Notes: generated from the letters alone by a model not told the origin. 64,000 nt of DNA from Doryteuthis pealeii (GCA_023376005.1 CM042180.1:43668422-43732421), one strand, 5' to 3'. Positions 30,600 to 43,035 are shown, counted from the stretch's first letter. Program-made: numbers and translations.

Positions 30600-33160
30600 A
30601 TAAGGAAGAATAGGGCACCCAGTGAGAATCGAGCTCACTACCAATGTTTTTTTTTAAAATCTAGCTAACAAACATTTACTATTGTTGAGAAACCCAGAAA
30701 ATAAAGTATATAGTTATTTACTAAGGTTAGCTTATACTTGACACAAGGTCAGTAGTATGGGGCACCCAGTGAGAATCAAACTCATTATCAAGGGTCTATT
30801 AATCTACTTAACCAACCTTTAATGACGTTAAAAAAAAAAGGAGAACAAGGGGGGTTGTCATTTATTAATATTAGCTTGATATGGTACTAGGTCGGAAGTA
30901 TCGGACACCCAGTGAGAATCAAACTCACTTATAATGGTTTGTTAATCTACCTAACTAACCTTTACACCTTTGAGAAGCCCAGAGGATAAGAGATACACTT
31001 ATTTACTAAGATTAGCTCATAATTGGCACAAGGTCGGAAGTATGGGGCACCCAGTGAGAATCAAACTCACTATCAATGATCTGTTAATCTAGCTAACTAC
31101 TCTATACAACCGTTCAGAAACCCAAAAAATAAGAGGGATAGTCATTTATTAAGATTAGCTTAAATGTGACACAAGGTCAGAAGTATGGGGCACCCAGTGA
31201 GAATCAAACTTACTTATAATGGTTTGTTAATCTAGCTAACAAACCTTTACTACTGTTGAGAAACCCAGAGAATAATGGGGTTTGGACCGTCCCGAATGGG
31301 GTTTGGACTGTCCCGAAATCCAAATATTTTTGTTTAATTCATTAGCATCATCTATACTTGTCAGTCATCAGTAGCATAATAACATGTAATAAAACATTAA
31401 GAAAAGCTGAAGCAGTGATAATTCTGGATATTTGGACAAAAAATCCATTTCCTAGTGTGTTTTGAGCTAAAAAAATACTTTTTTACTTGTAAATTTTATC
31501 ATACTGGGTTGTGAATCGTAAATGAATTTTGTCCTCGCAAAGTGTTTAAGGATTTGGAAGGAAGAGAAATGAAGGGCTAGTAGTAGATAATTCGGTCCTT
31601 TTAAACTATCTCCCTCCACCATTATTCATTACATGGCTTTGAGAATAGACCTGTGGTGCCGTAGACTCATTTTGAGGTCAGCATTCGGGCAACCACTGGA
31701 CGGCCAATATTGGAATGTAGTACTAATTTTGGAGAAAAACTTTTACCGTCCCCGGCAAACTGTCCCGGATGACGTATTGATCGTCCCGGATGTAATTTTT
31801 ATCGTTCCCGAGACGACGGGATAGCATCAGTGTCGAGCCCTAAAACTCACTATCAATGGTCTGTTAAGCTAGCTAACATTTGCAACCTTTGAGAAAATCA
31901 GAGAACAAGGGAAATAGTTATTTGAAAATTAGCTTAGACTTGGCACAAGGTTGGAAGTATGAACCACCCAGTGAGAATCGAACTCAATCACCATCGTCTC
32001 CTAACCGAGTTTGTTAACCATTACACCACGAAAATGCCCAGAGAACAATGAAAGTACATATTTACCAGGATTAGCTTTGTTGAGGCTCTGGGTCGGAAGT
32101 ATAGGGCACCCAGTGAGAATCAAACTCACTATCAATTGCCTGTTAATCTACCTAACCTTTACAGCCGTTAAGAAGCCCAGAGAACAAGGGGGTAGTTATT
32201 TATTAAGATTAGATTAGATGTGGCATTAGGTCGGAAGTATGGGACACCCAGTGAGAATCGAACTCACTAACAATGGTATGTTAATCTAACTTGCTAAACC
32301 TTATACCAGCTGAAACTCCAGAGGAAGAGAGAAGTAGTTATTTACTAAGATTAGCTTAGCACTAATTACGAAGTATGAGGCACCCTGTGAGAATCGAGCT
32401 CACTATCAATGGTCTCTTAATCTAGCTAACTAACCTTTAAAGTCGTTGAAAATCCCAGAGAATAAGGGATATAGTTATTTACTGAGGTTAGTTTTATGTG
32501 GCACACGGTCGGAAGGGCGGGGCACCCAGTGAGAATCGAACTCATTGTCTGTTAATTTAGTTTCCTAAACCCTACACCAGGTAAGGGGCCCAGAGAACAA
32601 GGGAAGTAATTATTTACTATGATTAGCTTTGACTTGGTACACGGTCAGAAATTATGGGGCACCCAGTGAGAATCGAACTCACTAAAAAATGGTCTGTTTA
32701 CCTAGCTTGTTAATCATTACACCAGGTAAGGGGCCCAGAGAACAAGGGAAGTGATTATTTACTAAGATTTGCTCAGACGTGGCCTAGTTCGGAAGTATGG
32801 GGCACCCAGTGAGAATCGAATTCACTAAAGATGGTTTGTTAATTTAGATTCCTAAACCTTACACCAGGTAAGGGGCCCAGAGAACAAGGGAGGTAATTAT
32901 TTACTATGATTAGCTTTGACTTGACACACATTCAGAAGTATGGGGCACCCAGTGAGAATCGAACTCACTAAAAATGGTCTGTTAATCTAGCTTGTAAGGG
33001 GCCCAGAGAACAAGGGAAGTGATTATTTACTAAGATTTGCATAGACTTGACACACGGTCAGAAATATGGGGCACCCAGTGAGAATCGAACTCACTAACAA
33101 AAGTCTGCTCATCGAGCTCGTTAACCATCACACCACGCGAAATACCCAGTTTTTGTATAA
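30600..33160 (-). repeat. Tandem array of about 15 tRNA-like units
   Basis: GGGCACCCAGTGAGAATCGA recurs about every 130-150 bp (30612, 30758, 30904, 31045, 31187, 31960, 32107, 32245 and on to 33070). On the minus strand each unit carries a T-arm (GTGAG-TTCGATT-CTCAC), a pairing 3' strand TGGGTGC and, in the best units such as 33070-33150, an A box TGGTGTGATGG. A spacer of about 65 bp with GTAAATAACTA and TAAGCTAATCTTAGT separates units. Fully canonical cloverleaves are not evident, mainly at the D-arm and acceptor, so I call them tRNA-like. An insertion splits the array at 31275-31836. Confidence 0.8.
31275..31836. mobile_element. Insertion of unknown class within the tRNA-like array
   Basis: Starts near TGGGGTTTGGACCGTCCCGA, which is immediately repeated, and ends GTGTCGAGCCCT. 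Several CCGTCCC/TCGTCCCGGA-type motifs lie at both ends (31284-31315, 31750-31815). It could be a decayed DNA transposon; the inverted repeats are not convincing. Confidence 0.4.
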
Positions 33161-33378
33161 AACTGAAACAAAAGGCCAATTTATTATTTCTAGAAAGTTC
33201 TAAAGAAATTCACAGTATTTCCTTTGAATAATATTTTGGTTAAAAAAAAAAAAGTTCTTAGGTAGCAAAAAAAAAATCTTGTAATAACGAAATTCACAAA
33301 TAGGGTGTATCTTGGTACATTTCAGAAAACATTAAATACAAAAAGAAAGAAAAACCTTTTTTCCCCGCGTCGATTTTG

Positions 33379-33455
33379 TGACGTCACCTACTTTAATACA
33401 GAATGGCGGGAAGCAATTTAAAATCATGAAAAAACAAAACATTCGGCGCCATTTT
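33379..33455. promoter_or_regulatory. Promoter-like site cluster 1 (CRE, E2F, YY1-like)
   Basis: A full CRE palindrome TGACGTCA lies at 33379-33386. GGCGGGAA (E2F-type, overlapping a YY1-like ATGGCGG) is at 33402-33412. GGCGCCATTTT (YY1/E2F-like) is at 33445-33455. The stretch is not matched elsewhere in the window and is CpG-containing. No exon can be identified nearby, so direction and target are unknown. Confidence 0.35.
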
Positions 33456-33730
33456 CTCTTTCTCTCTTTTTTCTTTTTCTTGTTTTTGTTTTCTCTTTCG
33501 CTATAATGTTGTTTTTTTCTCTTTATCTTTGGACAGAACTTTCATATCAGATTTTCTCTTTTTCAGTAAAGGAATATATTTTGTCTTGGCAGTTAGATAA
33601 TGATTAGGTATATTATAAAAATGATTTATATATATATATATATACACATTTTTAAACAATTTTACATCAGGCTCTTTTGAGTCTTATTATAAACTGTAAT
33701 GCTTCTGATTTTTAAAAATTAAAAATAACA

Positions 33731-33815
33731 TTCATTTTATTTTTAAATAAAATTCATTTTATTTTTAAATAAAATTCATTTTATTTTTAAATAAAATTCA
33801 TTTCATTTTTATTAC
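33731..33815. repeat. 22 bp tandem repeat, about 3.5 units
   Basis: TTTTTAAATAAAATTCATTT recurs three times in succession. Confidence 0.9.
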
Positions 33816-33845
33816 AGATAACGCATTTTTTGAAAAACTCCAACT

Positions 33846-34133
33846 TTGACTAACAGCATTCTGTTTGCGCATTCTTCTTCTAACGGTCATTTCATCCCGT
33901 TTTTACTTTTGTTGAAGACCGATCTATTACATACGGTCGATACAGATATTCCTAGGGACCTCACATCAGTGAGGGGGGGGTCGATGTGCTTTTTAAAACC
34001 GTTGAGAGGAAGGCCCCGAAATGGTGCACATTCTCTCCTGATGATCGCAAGCATTTGTAAACATCATTTGTTTTTCAATATATCAAATTCACACTGTCGG
34101 ATTAATTTCCTTTTATTTCACATACTTGTCTAA
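33846..34133. other. Low-copy AT-rich DNA, no gene recognised
   Basis: A hammerhead-like remnant (GACCG...CGGTCGATA, 33917-33942) resembles the stem II region of 39114-39137. The 95-codon frame has no family motif. Confidence 0.4.
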
Positions 34134-34287
34134 CGAAAAACAATACATATGGATGTTTGCTCCTCTGAAGAAATTATCCACAAACACCACGGATTTACCA
34201 ACCCACAAACTTTCTGGAACCTGACATCTTTTTCAGTTGTGCTGTGGACTTATTGGTTACTTATTTAATAGTTGGAGTGTATGAAAC

Positions 34288-34321
34288 ACACACACACACA
34301 ACACACACCACCACACCACAC

Positions 34322-34407
<86 letters not shown>
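34288..34407. repeat. (CA)n then (TA)n microsatellite
   Basis: About 35 bp CA-rich and 80 bp TA, next to a fold-back. Confidence 0.95.
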
Positions 34408-34410
<3 letters not shown>

Positions 34411-34419
34411 CGGTTTTAC

Positions 34420-34575
34420 ATATCTATTTATTTGGTGAAAAAGGAACAGTCACAACCATTTTGGTTTCATGCGTCAACATGATTTGATACAAGTTCACCT
34501 GATGATTGTTGACGCATGAAACCAAAATGGTTGTGCCTGTTCCTTTGTCATCAAATAAATAGATATGTAATACCT
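34420..34575. repeat. Fold-back element with hammerhead-like core
   Basis: ATGCGTCAACA and TGTTGACGCAT, and GGTGAAAAAGGAACAGTCAC with its partner near GTGCCTGTTCC, form arms of about 45 bp. The plus strand has core CTGATGA (34499-34505), stem II TGT/GCA, GAA (34518-34520), stem III ACC/GGT, cleavage base U34532, and stem I CAC/GTG. The stems are short and the core is followed by one extra base. Confidence 0.6.
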
Positions 34576-34695
34576 TTATATATTTATTTTATTATATTAT
34601 ATAACAGCTCTATTTTATATTGAGCAGTCTACCAATGATACTGCGTTTGGCACACCGTTCCAGTAAAGCTGAAACAGTGACAATCCCACACTATA

Positions 34696-35110
<415 letters not shown>

Positions 35111-35266
35111 TGCTCTGTATATAATCTAAAAAGTTTATTACACATTGAGCTCTCTGTAGTGATTTAAAGATTCACTGTATTTATAGATACTGGATCATAC
35201 AATAATAATACAGTGTGTCTTAGAAATCACATATAGAATCATCCCTTACTACCAAGTTTTGGATAC

Positions 35267-35267
<1 letters not shown>

Positions 35268-35313
<46 letters not shown>
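35268..35313. repeat. (TA)n microsatellite
   Basis: About 45 bp of TA; the matching tract at 39666-39705 is shorter. Confidence 0.95.
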
Positions 35314-35319
<6 letters not shown>

Positions 35320-35379
35320 AGAAAATATTTTAAAAATATAACAAACACCGGATGTTATGATCAGGGGAAACAATTTTAT

Positions 35380-35426
35380 GTGTCAATACTGAAGCATTTC
35401 GGTATATTGTACCATCTTCAGGACAC
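35380..35426 (-). ncRNA. Hammerhead-ribozyme-like motif HH6
   Basis: Minus strand: stem I GTGTC (35422-35426), core CTGAAGA (35415-35421; position 7 is free in hammerheads), one extra T, stem II GGTA/TACC with loop CAATA (35401-35413), GAA (35398-35400), stem III ATGCT/AGTAT with loop TC (35386-35397), cleavage base U (35385), then GACAC (35380-35384) closing stem I with five perfect pairs. The extra base after the core is the only departure. A second copy at 39773-39818 has one stem I change. Confidence 0.55.
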
Positions 35427-35749
35427 TGTTAAGTAATGTTTATGTGAGGGACAAAATGAAAGATGTTAAGTATATAGTGAATGTGTGAATATGATGCTAT
35501 TAACCGTTAATTTTTATATGCGCGTTTGTTTACGAAAGCCAATGACGTGATCAATGCATGTGCAAAAATGGAAGGTGAAGATCATATGATGACGCATGCA
35601 TGAACGTGAATAGACGGAGAACGAAATGATAACAAAGATATGACGTATTTCATATGGAATATTAATATTAGAAAAGTAAGAAGATTAAAACAATATATAA
35701 ATACATATAATCCATATATACGCATATCCACATATAATCTTACATAGAC

Positions 35750-35768
35750 ATATATATATATATTTTCC

Positions 35769-35839
<71 letters not shown>

Positions 35840-35840
35840 G
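35750..35840. repeat. (TA)n and (GT)n microsatellites
   Basis: TA-rich then GT-rich; counterpart at 40140-40200. Confidence 0.95.
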
Positions 35841-36180
35841 GGTGTTGTGTGTGTGTAATGTGTATGGTTGGCACTATTATACTTGAAGAAGCGGTAGTAA
35901 TCCAACGAACAGTGTTATTAGAAGAGTGCTCAATATCTGTGATAGTGCGTTTATAGATAAATAATTAATAAATACATTTTTATTCCGAAATATTAAGAAT
36001 AAATCACAGGTTAACAAACAACACTATAGTTACCTTATTTTTTCTTTACACTTGCATTGTGATAGCCTTCAAAATCAACCAACAAACCAATACAAACACA
36101 ATGCTTCAATCAAATTATAAAACCCTTTTAAATAATTAAATGTTTTAGTTTATATTTATTTGCATTGGAACAATTTTGTT

Positions 36181-36218
36181 ACCATTGGTTTCATGCTGTG
36201 TAGCAGTCATCAGGCAAC
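36181..36218 (-). ncRNA. Partial hammerhead-like motif HH7
   Basis: Minus strand: GTTGC, core CTGATGA (36207-36213), stem II TGCT/AGCA with mismatched closing bases, GAA (36190-36192), stem III ACC-AAT-GGT, cleavage base A. Stem I has a mismatch beside the core. A near-identical copy is at 40517-40565. Confidence 0.3.
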
Positions 36219-36689
36219 GAAAGGGTTTTGAAAATTATATAAATTATTGTTAAAGGTGATATACCCTATAGACTAATGGAATGCGCCGACGGTTACTATA
36301 AGTAAGAGGGACAATTATGGCTTGAAAAGTAAGCCAATGCGAGTCAGCTCATAACTCTATTGTCGGACGTAATTCCCACTTCTCTGTACTGTAATTGTCT
36401 ACTCTTTTGATAATACATTTTCCTACATTTGTTACCCGTTGTTCTGTTCTTATTTGACCCCTTAAAACCCCACAACAATTATATAAATATGTTCAAATGT
36501 GTGCGTTTAGCTAACTGAATTCGCATGTCACTTATTTGTTTAGGTGTTTACGTGTGTAATGTCGGGTGTGCCTGTTCTGTTCGTACGTGTGCGTATGTTG
36601 GTATGTGCGTATACATGACAGAACGTACGAAGCACAATGTCACGCGAACTCAATGATAAGCTAAGCTAAACTTAGTAAATAATTATGAG

Positions 36690-36935
36690 GTACCTTATGT
36701 GGTGTAATGCTTAGCAAGCAAGATTAGCAAACCATTGTTAGTGAGTTCGATTCTCACTGGGTGCTTCATACTTTTGGTCTTGTGTCACATCTAAGCAAAG
36801 CTTAGTAAATAACTATATGGTTTCAAGTACGGACACCTCATTTGGTGTTTTGGTCAGCAAGCTAGATTAGTTAACCATTGTTAGTGAGTTCGAGTCTCAC
36901 TGGGTGCCTCATGCTTCTGACATTGTACTGCATCT
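36690..36935 (+). repeat. Two tRNA-like satellite units
   Basis: ATGTGGTGTAATGCTTAGCA (A-box region) and GTGAGTTCGATTCTCACTGG (T-arm/B box) at 36699-36763, then a second unit with GTGAGTTCGAGTCTCACTGG near 36885. Same family as 60650-61630. Counterparts at 41036-41255. Confidence 0.85.
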
Positions 36936-37154
36936 AAGCTACGCTTATTAAAAGATTATATGTCAAAGAATGCCACCAAGTGCTATGTAAGTAAATTCGT
37001 TGTTTACATATAGGTGAAAAATGTCTTCTTTTTATTTTTAATGAGGGTTTTCAGATACAGCACAGTAAAAACCAAAAAGTTGGTTTTGTTTTGTTGACTG
37101 TAAAGTTCAGAATACGTGTTTAAAGTTTTTGCACTCGAATTCGAAGGTTTGGTT

Positions 37155-37757
37155 TGCTTTGTTTTGTTTTACGGCATATCAACCTCGGAGGGTCATTTAA
37201 TGCCGACAAAGTTGTGAAATAAATTCATTCTTAATGCATAATACAATTTTGTTTATAAACTCATGTTTTTTTATATTTAACCCATAGATAGGACCCTAAC
37301 AGGTACTACCACTCCAGGTCAGAGTGGACCAGCGAGCAATGGTGATGAAGGGGTGCTCCACATTCCCCAAACCTCCAAAACTCGAACCTCACCATCAGAT
37401 AGAGTTTAAACGTCATTCCCAGGACATGTAGACCCTTAGTCAACGCCTTCTAGCACCCATATGATAAAAAGGGGTTGGGGCTTGCCATAAGGGCAATAGG
37501 GTTGGGGCAATCATATAGGTGCTAGGGCTTGACGTGGCCAGCCGATTGATCAGAGGGGGCCTCTCCGACCGCCCTTCTAGCTCAAGATAGGGCCAAAGTG
37601 GAGTATTGCAAATCATGAACTGCTCATCCACCTGGGTTCTATCCTTAAGCACACGGGTCGCCACCCACGACCAACAGGTGGTCCCATTGGGGGAGTGTTA
37701 CCCCTCTGCAGAGGTGCAGTCGGTGCATTCTAACGCCCCAGCCGACAGGGCGGTAAT
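37155..37757 (-). mobile_element. Element X, near full length
   Basis: Minus-strand copy: 3' tail complement TTTGCTTTGTTTTGTTTTAC at the left, 5' end complement CCCAGCCGACAGGGCGG at the right. Present in both copies of the composite block. Confidence 0.9.
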
Positions 37758-37814
37758 AGTGTGGAATTTGGAGAATGACATGTTAAAAAGATTGAAATTA
37801 AATAGGTTGAAAGG

Positions 37815-38065
37815 GGCCGGGTTAGCTTAGTCGGTAGGGCGTGCGGCTAGAAACCACAAGGTCCCTAGTTCGATACCGGCCCTCGCCAACTCAGCGTATG
37901 AGTAGCACAGGGATCTGTGCGGTAAAGTAAGGAGCTGATGGTAGTTGTGGCGCTCCACCACAGACGCCAAAAACAATCTCCTTGGTCTACCGTTGTTGAA
38001 AAGGGGATAGACTCTCTAGCTGACTGGCTGACACCGACTTTAGGCCTCCCCGACGACGACTTTAT
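37815..38065 (+). repeat. SINE family A, full length with tRNA head
   Basis: GCCGGGTTAGCTTAGTCGG (A box), TAGTTCGATACCGGCCCTCG (B box), then GCGTATGAGTAGCACAGGG and GGTAAAGTAAGGAGCTGATG, ending ACGACGACTTTATGG. About 250 bp. Counterpart at 42784. Confidence 0.9.
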
Positions 38066-38316
38066 GGAAGGGAAACTCCTGAAGAAAAAAAAACGGTTCA
38101 CTGAAAATGATCGGCCTTCCTCGGGTATTTCTTGTCGAACTCGGGAGTCTTCTCGAACTCAGAAACCTTCTTTAAGAAATACCTGAAGAAGACTGGATGG
38201 CACTTTGGCCGGAACGTTGTACAGATAAAACGAAGATGAGGACAATAGCCCGAATCGATCATTTGCAGTGAACCCTTTCTTTTCTTTAGGAGTTTCCCTT
38301 CCATAAACCTTGTCCA
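38062..38316. repeat. Fold-back element F
   Basis: TTTATGGAAGGGAAACTCCT and AGGAGTTTCCCTTCCATAAA are outer inverted repeats. Inside lies the CTGAAGAAG...GGCCGGAACGTTGTAC segment, a hammerhead-like core with stem II, also seen at 56178-56480. Confidence 0.75.
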
Positions 38317-38900
38317 GATAACAATAAAGATGAGAACAATAGTCCAAATAATCCAAAATAATATTAATTATCAAGCCTCATCACAAAAATCAGAGAAGAT
38401 AGTGTAGATAACAATAAAGATGAGGACAATAGTCCGAATAATCCCAAATAATACTGATTATCAAGCCTCATTCAAATATTCAGAGAAATATTGTAGTAAC
38501 CATTAAAGAATGGGACCAGTGTCCAAATAATCCAGAACTATTATCAAGCCTCATCTCGAATTATTCAGAGTAATTGTTAGATATACATAAAGAATAATCC
38601 AATATTAAATACTAATTTCATCCAATCCCGATCTCAATATCAGAGAACAATATCGTGTATGATAACAATAAAGGATGAGATAAGTAGTCAAAATAAGCTA
38701 AATCTTATCAAGCCTCCATCTTCCAAAAATTCAGCAGAAATACAGTGTAGAACTCCAGACAAATTAGCATGAGGCATATAGTTCTGAATAAATACCCTAT
38801 AAATAATACTAACATTACTCAAGCCGCATCTTAAAAATTCCACAGATATAGCTGTAGATAATGAATAAAAGCATTAGGACATGGATTATGTCTGAATAAT
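38317..38900. repeat. 89-90 bp satellite, degraded towards the gap
   Basis: GATAACAATAAAGATGAGRA at 38317 and 38407 sets the period. Later units lose and gain bases freely up to the N gap, which looks like poor contig-end sequence. Confidence 0.85.
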
Positions 38901-39000
38901 NNNNNNNNNNNNNNNNNNNNNNNNNNNNNNNNNNNNNNNNNNNNNNNNNNNNNNNNNNNNNNNNNNNNNNNNNNNNNNNNNNNNNNNNNNNNNNNNNNNN
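38901..39000. other. Assembly gap (100 N)
   Basis: Exactly 100 Ns, the usual placeholder for a gap of unknown size. Confidence 1.
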
Positions 39001-39195
39001 TGTGTGAAAGAATAGATGGAAAGTAATCGGACAGTATGAAATTTAACATTTTGAAAAAACAAAAGATGTTTATAACTGCTGACAGAAATCTGTTTCCACC
39101 GCTTCTTGATGATGACCGATCTATCAAAGCGGTCGAAACAGATGTCTGTCAGCAATTATAAACATCTTTTGTTTTTTTTTCAAAAATGTTAAATT
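39001..39195. repeat. Fold-back element with hammerhead-like half motifs
   Basis: ACAAAAGATGTTTATAA and its complement define arms of about 85 bp. The plus strand has TTGATGA (core with C3 changed to T), stem II GACCG/CGGTC, GAA (39135-39137), stem III ACAGA/TCTGT, then C39150 (a GUC triplet) and AGCA. Stem I is missing. Confidence 0.65.
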
Positions 39196-39242
39196 CTATA
39201 TATAATTATATATATAATATATAAATATAATATATTTATATA

Positions 39243-39515
39243 TATATCTTGAAGGAAGAAAAAACTCAACACCGGTTATTCATAAAAAATTATTTCGACC
39301 CAAATTTGGCCTTTTATAAATCTAAGTTGATTTAACCAAGCTCCCCAAATCCAGTCCCATCAGATCGAAAATTAATAAGTGTTGATTATCATCTGATGAG
39401 ACTGGATTTTTGGGGAGCTTTGTTAAATCAACTTAGACTTTATAAAGGCCCCTTTTGGTCGAAATAAATTTATTATGGAATAACGGTGTTGAATTTTTCC
39501 TTCCTTTCTAAGATA
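39243..39515. repeat. Palindrome, copy in right block
   Basis: Same sequence as 34829-35110 with more small indels. Confidence 0.85.
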
Positions 39516-39672
39516 ATATTGGCTCTGTTATATATCTAAAAAATATTAACATTGAGCTCTCTGTAGGATTTAAAGATTCACTGATTATACATACTGATCA
39601 TACAATAATAATACAGTGTATCTTAGAAATCACATATAGAATCATCCCTTACTACCAAGTTTTGGAAAGTTA

Positions 39673-39710
<38 letters not shown>

Positions 39711-39772
39711 AGAAAATATTTTAAAAAATATAACAAACACAGGATGTTATGAACAGGGGGAAACAATTTTAT

Positions 39773-39818
39773 TGTCAATACTTAAGCATTTCGGTATATT
39801 GTACCATCTTCAGGACAC
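39773..39818 (-). ncRNA. Hammerhead-like motif HH6, second copy
   Basis: As HH6, with stem I GTGTC against GACAA (four pairs) and stem III changed by one base. Confidence 0.45.
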
Positions 39819-41035
39819 TGTTAAGTAATGTTTATGTGAGGGACAAAATGAAAGATGTTAAGTGTATAGTGAGTGTGAGAATATGATGTTATTAACCGTT
39901 AATTTGTATATGCGCGTTTGTTTACGAAAGCCAATGACGTGATCATTGCATGTGCAAAAATGGAAGGTGAAGATCATATGATGACGCATGCATGAACGTG
40001 AATAGACGGGGAACGAAATGATAACAAAGATATGACGTATTTCATATGGAATATTAATATTAGAAAAGTAAGAAGATTAAAACAATATATAAATACATAT
40101 AATCCATGTATACGCATATCCACATATAATCATACATAGACATATATATATATATATATTTCCATATATATATATATGTGTGTGTGTGTGTCTGTGTGTG
40201 TTGATGTGCATGGTTGTCACTATTATACTTTGAAGAAGCGGTAGTAATCCAACGAACAGTGTTATTAGAAGAGTGCTCAATATCTGTGATAGAGCGTTAA
40301 TAGATAAATGATAAAAAAATAAATTTTTATTCCGAAATATTAAGAATAAATCACAGGTTAACAAACAACACCATAGTTACCTTATTTTTTTTTACACTTG
40401 CATTGTGATAGCCTTCAAAACCAACCACCAAACCAATATAAACACAATGCTTCAATCAAATTATAAAACCCTTTTAAATAATTAAATGTTTTAGTTTATA
40501 TTTATTTGCATTGGAACAATTTTGTTACCATTGGTTTCATGCTGTGTAGCAATCATCAGGCAACGAAAGGGTTTTGAAAATGAAGTAAATTACTGTTAAA
40601 GGTGGTATACCCTATAGACTAATGGAATTCGCCGACGGTTACTATAAGTAACAGGGACAATTATGGCTTGTAGAGTAAGCCAATGCGAGTCAGCTCATAA
40701 CTCTATTTGTCGGACGTAATTCCCACTTCTATGTACTGTAATTGTCTACTCTTTTGTTAATACATTTTCCTACATTTGTTACCCGTCGTTTTGTTCTTAT
40801 TTGACCCCTTAAAACCCCACAACAATTATATAAATATGTTCAAATGTGTGCGTTTAGCTAACTGAATTCGCATGTCACTTGTTTGTTTAGGTGTTTACGT
40901 GTGTAATGTCGGGTGTGCCTGTTCTGTTCGTACGGGTGCGTATGTTGGTATGCGCGTATACATGACAGCACGTACGAAGCACAACGTCACGCGAACTCAA
41001 TGATAAGCTAAGCTAAACTTAGTAAATAATTATAA

Positions 41036-41255
41036 GGCACCTTATGTGGTGTAATGCTTAGCAAGCTAGATTAGCAAACCGTTAGTGAGTTCGATTCTCA
41101 CTGGGTGCCTCATACTTTTGGTCTTGTGTCACATCTAAGCAAGGCTTAGTAAATAACTATATGGTTTCAAGTACGGACACCTCATTTGGTGTTTTGGTCA
41201 GCAAGCTAGATTAGCAAACTATTGTTAGTGAGTTCGAGTCTCACTGGGTGCCTCA
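41036..41255 (+). repeat. Two tRNA-like satellite units, right block
   Basis: Counterpart of 36690-36935: GTGAGTTCGATTCTCACTGG at 41085 and GTGAGTTCGAGTCTCACTGG near 41227. Confidence 0.85.
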
Positions 41256-41499
41256 TACTTCTGACCTCGTGCTGCATCTAAGCTACGCTTTATTAAAGAT
41301 TATATGTCAAAGAATGCCACCAAGTGCTATTGTAAGTAAATTCGTTGTTTACGATAGATTGAAAAATGTCTTCTTTTATTTTAATGAGGTTTCGATACAG
41401 CACAGTTAAGAACCAAAAATTGTTTTGTTTTGTTGACTGTGAAGTTCAGAATAACATGCTTAAAGTTTTTGCACTCTTGATTTGAAGGTTTGGTTTGGT

Positions 41500-42080
41500 T
41501 TGTTTTTGTTTTACGGCATATCAACCTCAGTGGGTCATTTAATTGCGACAAGTTGTGAAATAAATTCATTCTTAATGCATAATACAATTTTGTTTATCAA
41601 CTCATGTTTTTTCTATTTAACCTATAGATGGGACCCTAACAGGTACTACCACTCCGGGTCAGAGTGGACCAGGGAGCAATGGTGATGAAGGGATGTCCCC
41701 CAAATCTCCAGAACCTCACCATCAGATAGAGTTTAACGTCATTCCCAGGACATGTAGACCCGCAGCCATCGCCTTCTAGCACCCATATGATAAAAAGGGG
41801 TTGGGGCTTGCTATAAGAGCAATAGGTTGGTGTAATCATATAGGTGCTAGGGCTTGACGTGACTAGCCAATTGATTAGAGGGGGCCTCTCCGACCGCCCG
41901 TCTAGCCCAAGAAAAGCCTAAAGTGGAATATTGCAAGTCATGGACTGCTCATCCACCTTGGTTCGATCCTTAAGCATCACGAGTCGCAACCCACGGCCAA
42001 CAGGTGGCCCCATTGGAGGAGTCTTACCCCTCTGCAGAGGTGCAGTCGGTGCATTCTAACGCCCCAGAAGACAGGGCGGC
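41500..42080 (-). mobile_element. Element X, near full length, right block
   Basis: Counterpart of 37155-37757 with a short deletion near 41695-41705. Confidence 0.9.
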
Positions 42081-42185
42081 AGATTCGAAGGTGAGTATTA
42101 AATAAATAAATAACAAAAAACAAAACAAACTTTATATCTACCTTTCTCCACATACTGTCGGATTAACCTCCTCACATTTCTCCCA

Positions 42186-42210
42186 TATATATATATATAT
42201 ATATATATAT

Positions 42211-42250
<40 letters not shown>

Positions 42251-42450
42251 ATATATATATATAATATAATATATATATATAAGTAAAGAAATAACAAAAG
42301 ACTTAGAGACTTTTGTTATTTTTGCCCTGTACTCTACAATAAGAGCACACATGGAGCTCTCAAACTGCACTGCGTAAGGAGCATATCTTCTCTGGACTTT
42401 GGATTATATATATATATATATATAATATATATATATTATATATATTATAT
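42186..42450. repeat. (TA)n/(GT)n microsatellites around a short AT-rich spacer
   Basis: Blocks at 42186-42282 and 42403-42450. Confidence 0.9.
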
Positions 42451-42783
42451 GGGTATGAATTTGTACCCACGGGTATACGTGTATGGATGTTTATAAGTAT
42501 GTGTGTATGATGTTACACATGTACAAAAGCTATGTGTTGCGTGTGTATCTATATATGTTTATGCCATATTTACTTATGGACAGGATATTTCATCTATTGA
42601 TAGTATAGCCCAATGCTTAATTTACCTTAATTGGTAGTTTAACCGATTGTTAATTCTATGTATGTTTAATTTAATTTGATTAATTTTTGGGTTTGTTTTA
42701 AACATGTCTTCAATTATATTGTAGTTGTGTGTAATTTGGAGAATGACATGTTAAAAAGATTGAAATTAATGAGGTTTAAGGGC

Positions 42784-43035
42784 CGGAGTTAGCTCAGTCG
42801 TTATAGAGCGTCGGCTAAAAACCAAAGGCCCTACTTCGATACCGGTCCTTCACCAACTCAGTTGTATGGGTTAGCACATCATCGTGCGGTAAAGTAAGGA
42901 GCTGTGGTAGGTGTGGCGCTCCACCTCAGACGCCAAAAACAATCTCCTCCTTGGTCTATCGCTTGTGAAAAGGCGATAAACTCTCTCGCTGACTGAGCTG
43001 ATACCGACATTAGGCCGCCCCGACGACGACTTTAT
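42784..43035 (+). repeat. SINE family A, full length, right block
   Basis: Counterpart of 37815-38065; A box TTAGCTCAGTCG is intact, B box (CTTCGATACC) has lost one base. Confidence 0.9.

Noticed and set aside
31275..31836. hAT element in the tRNA-like array
   Set aside because: One end resembles hAT termini (CAGTGTCGAGCCC) but no matching inverted end or 8 bp duplication was found.
30600..33160. Cluster of functional tRNA genes
   Set aside because: T-arm is good but D-arm, anticodon arm and acceptor pairing do not form a consistent cloverleaf with one anticodon, so only tRNA-like is claimed.
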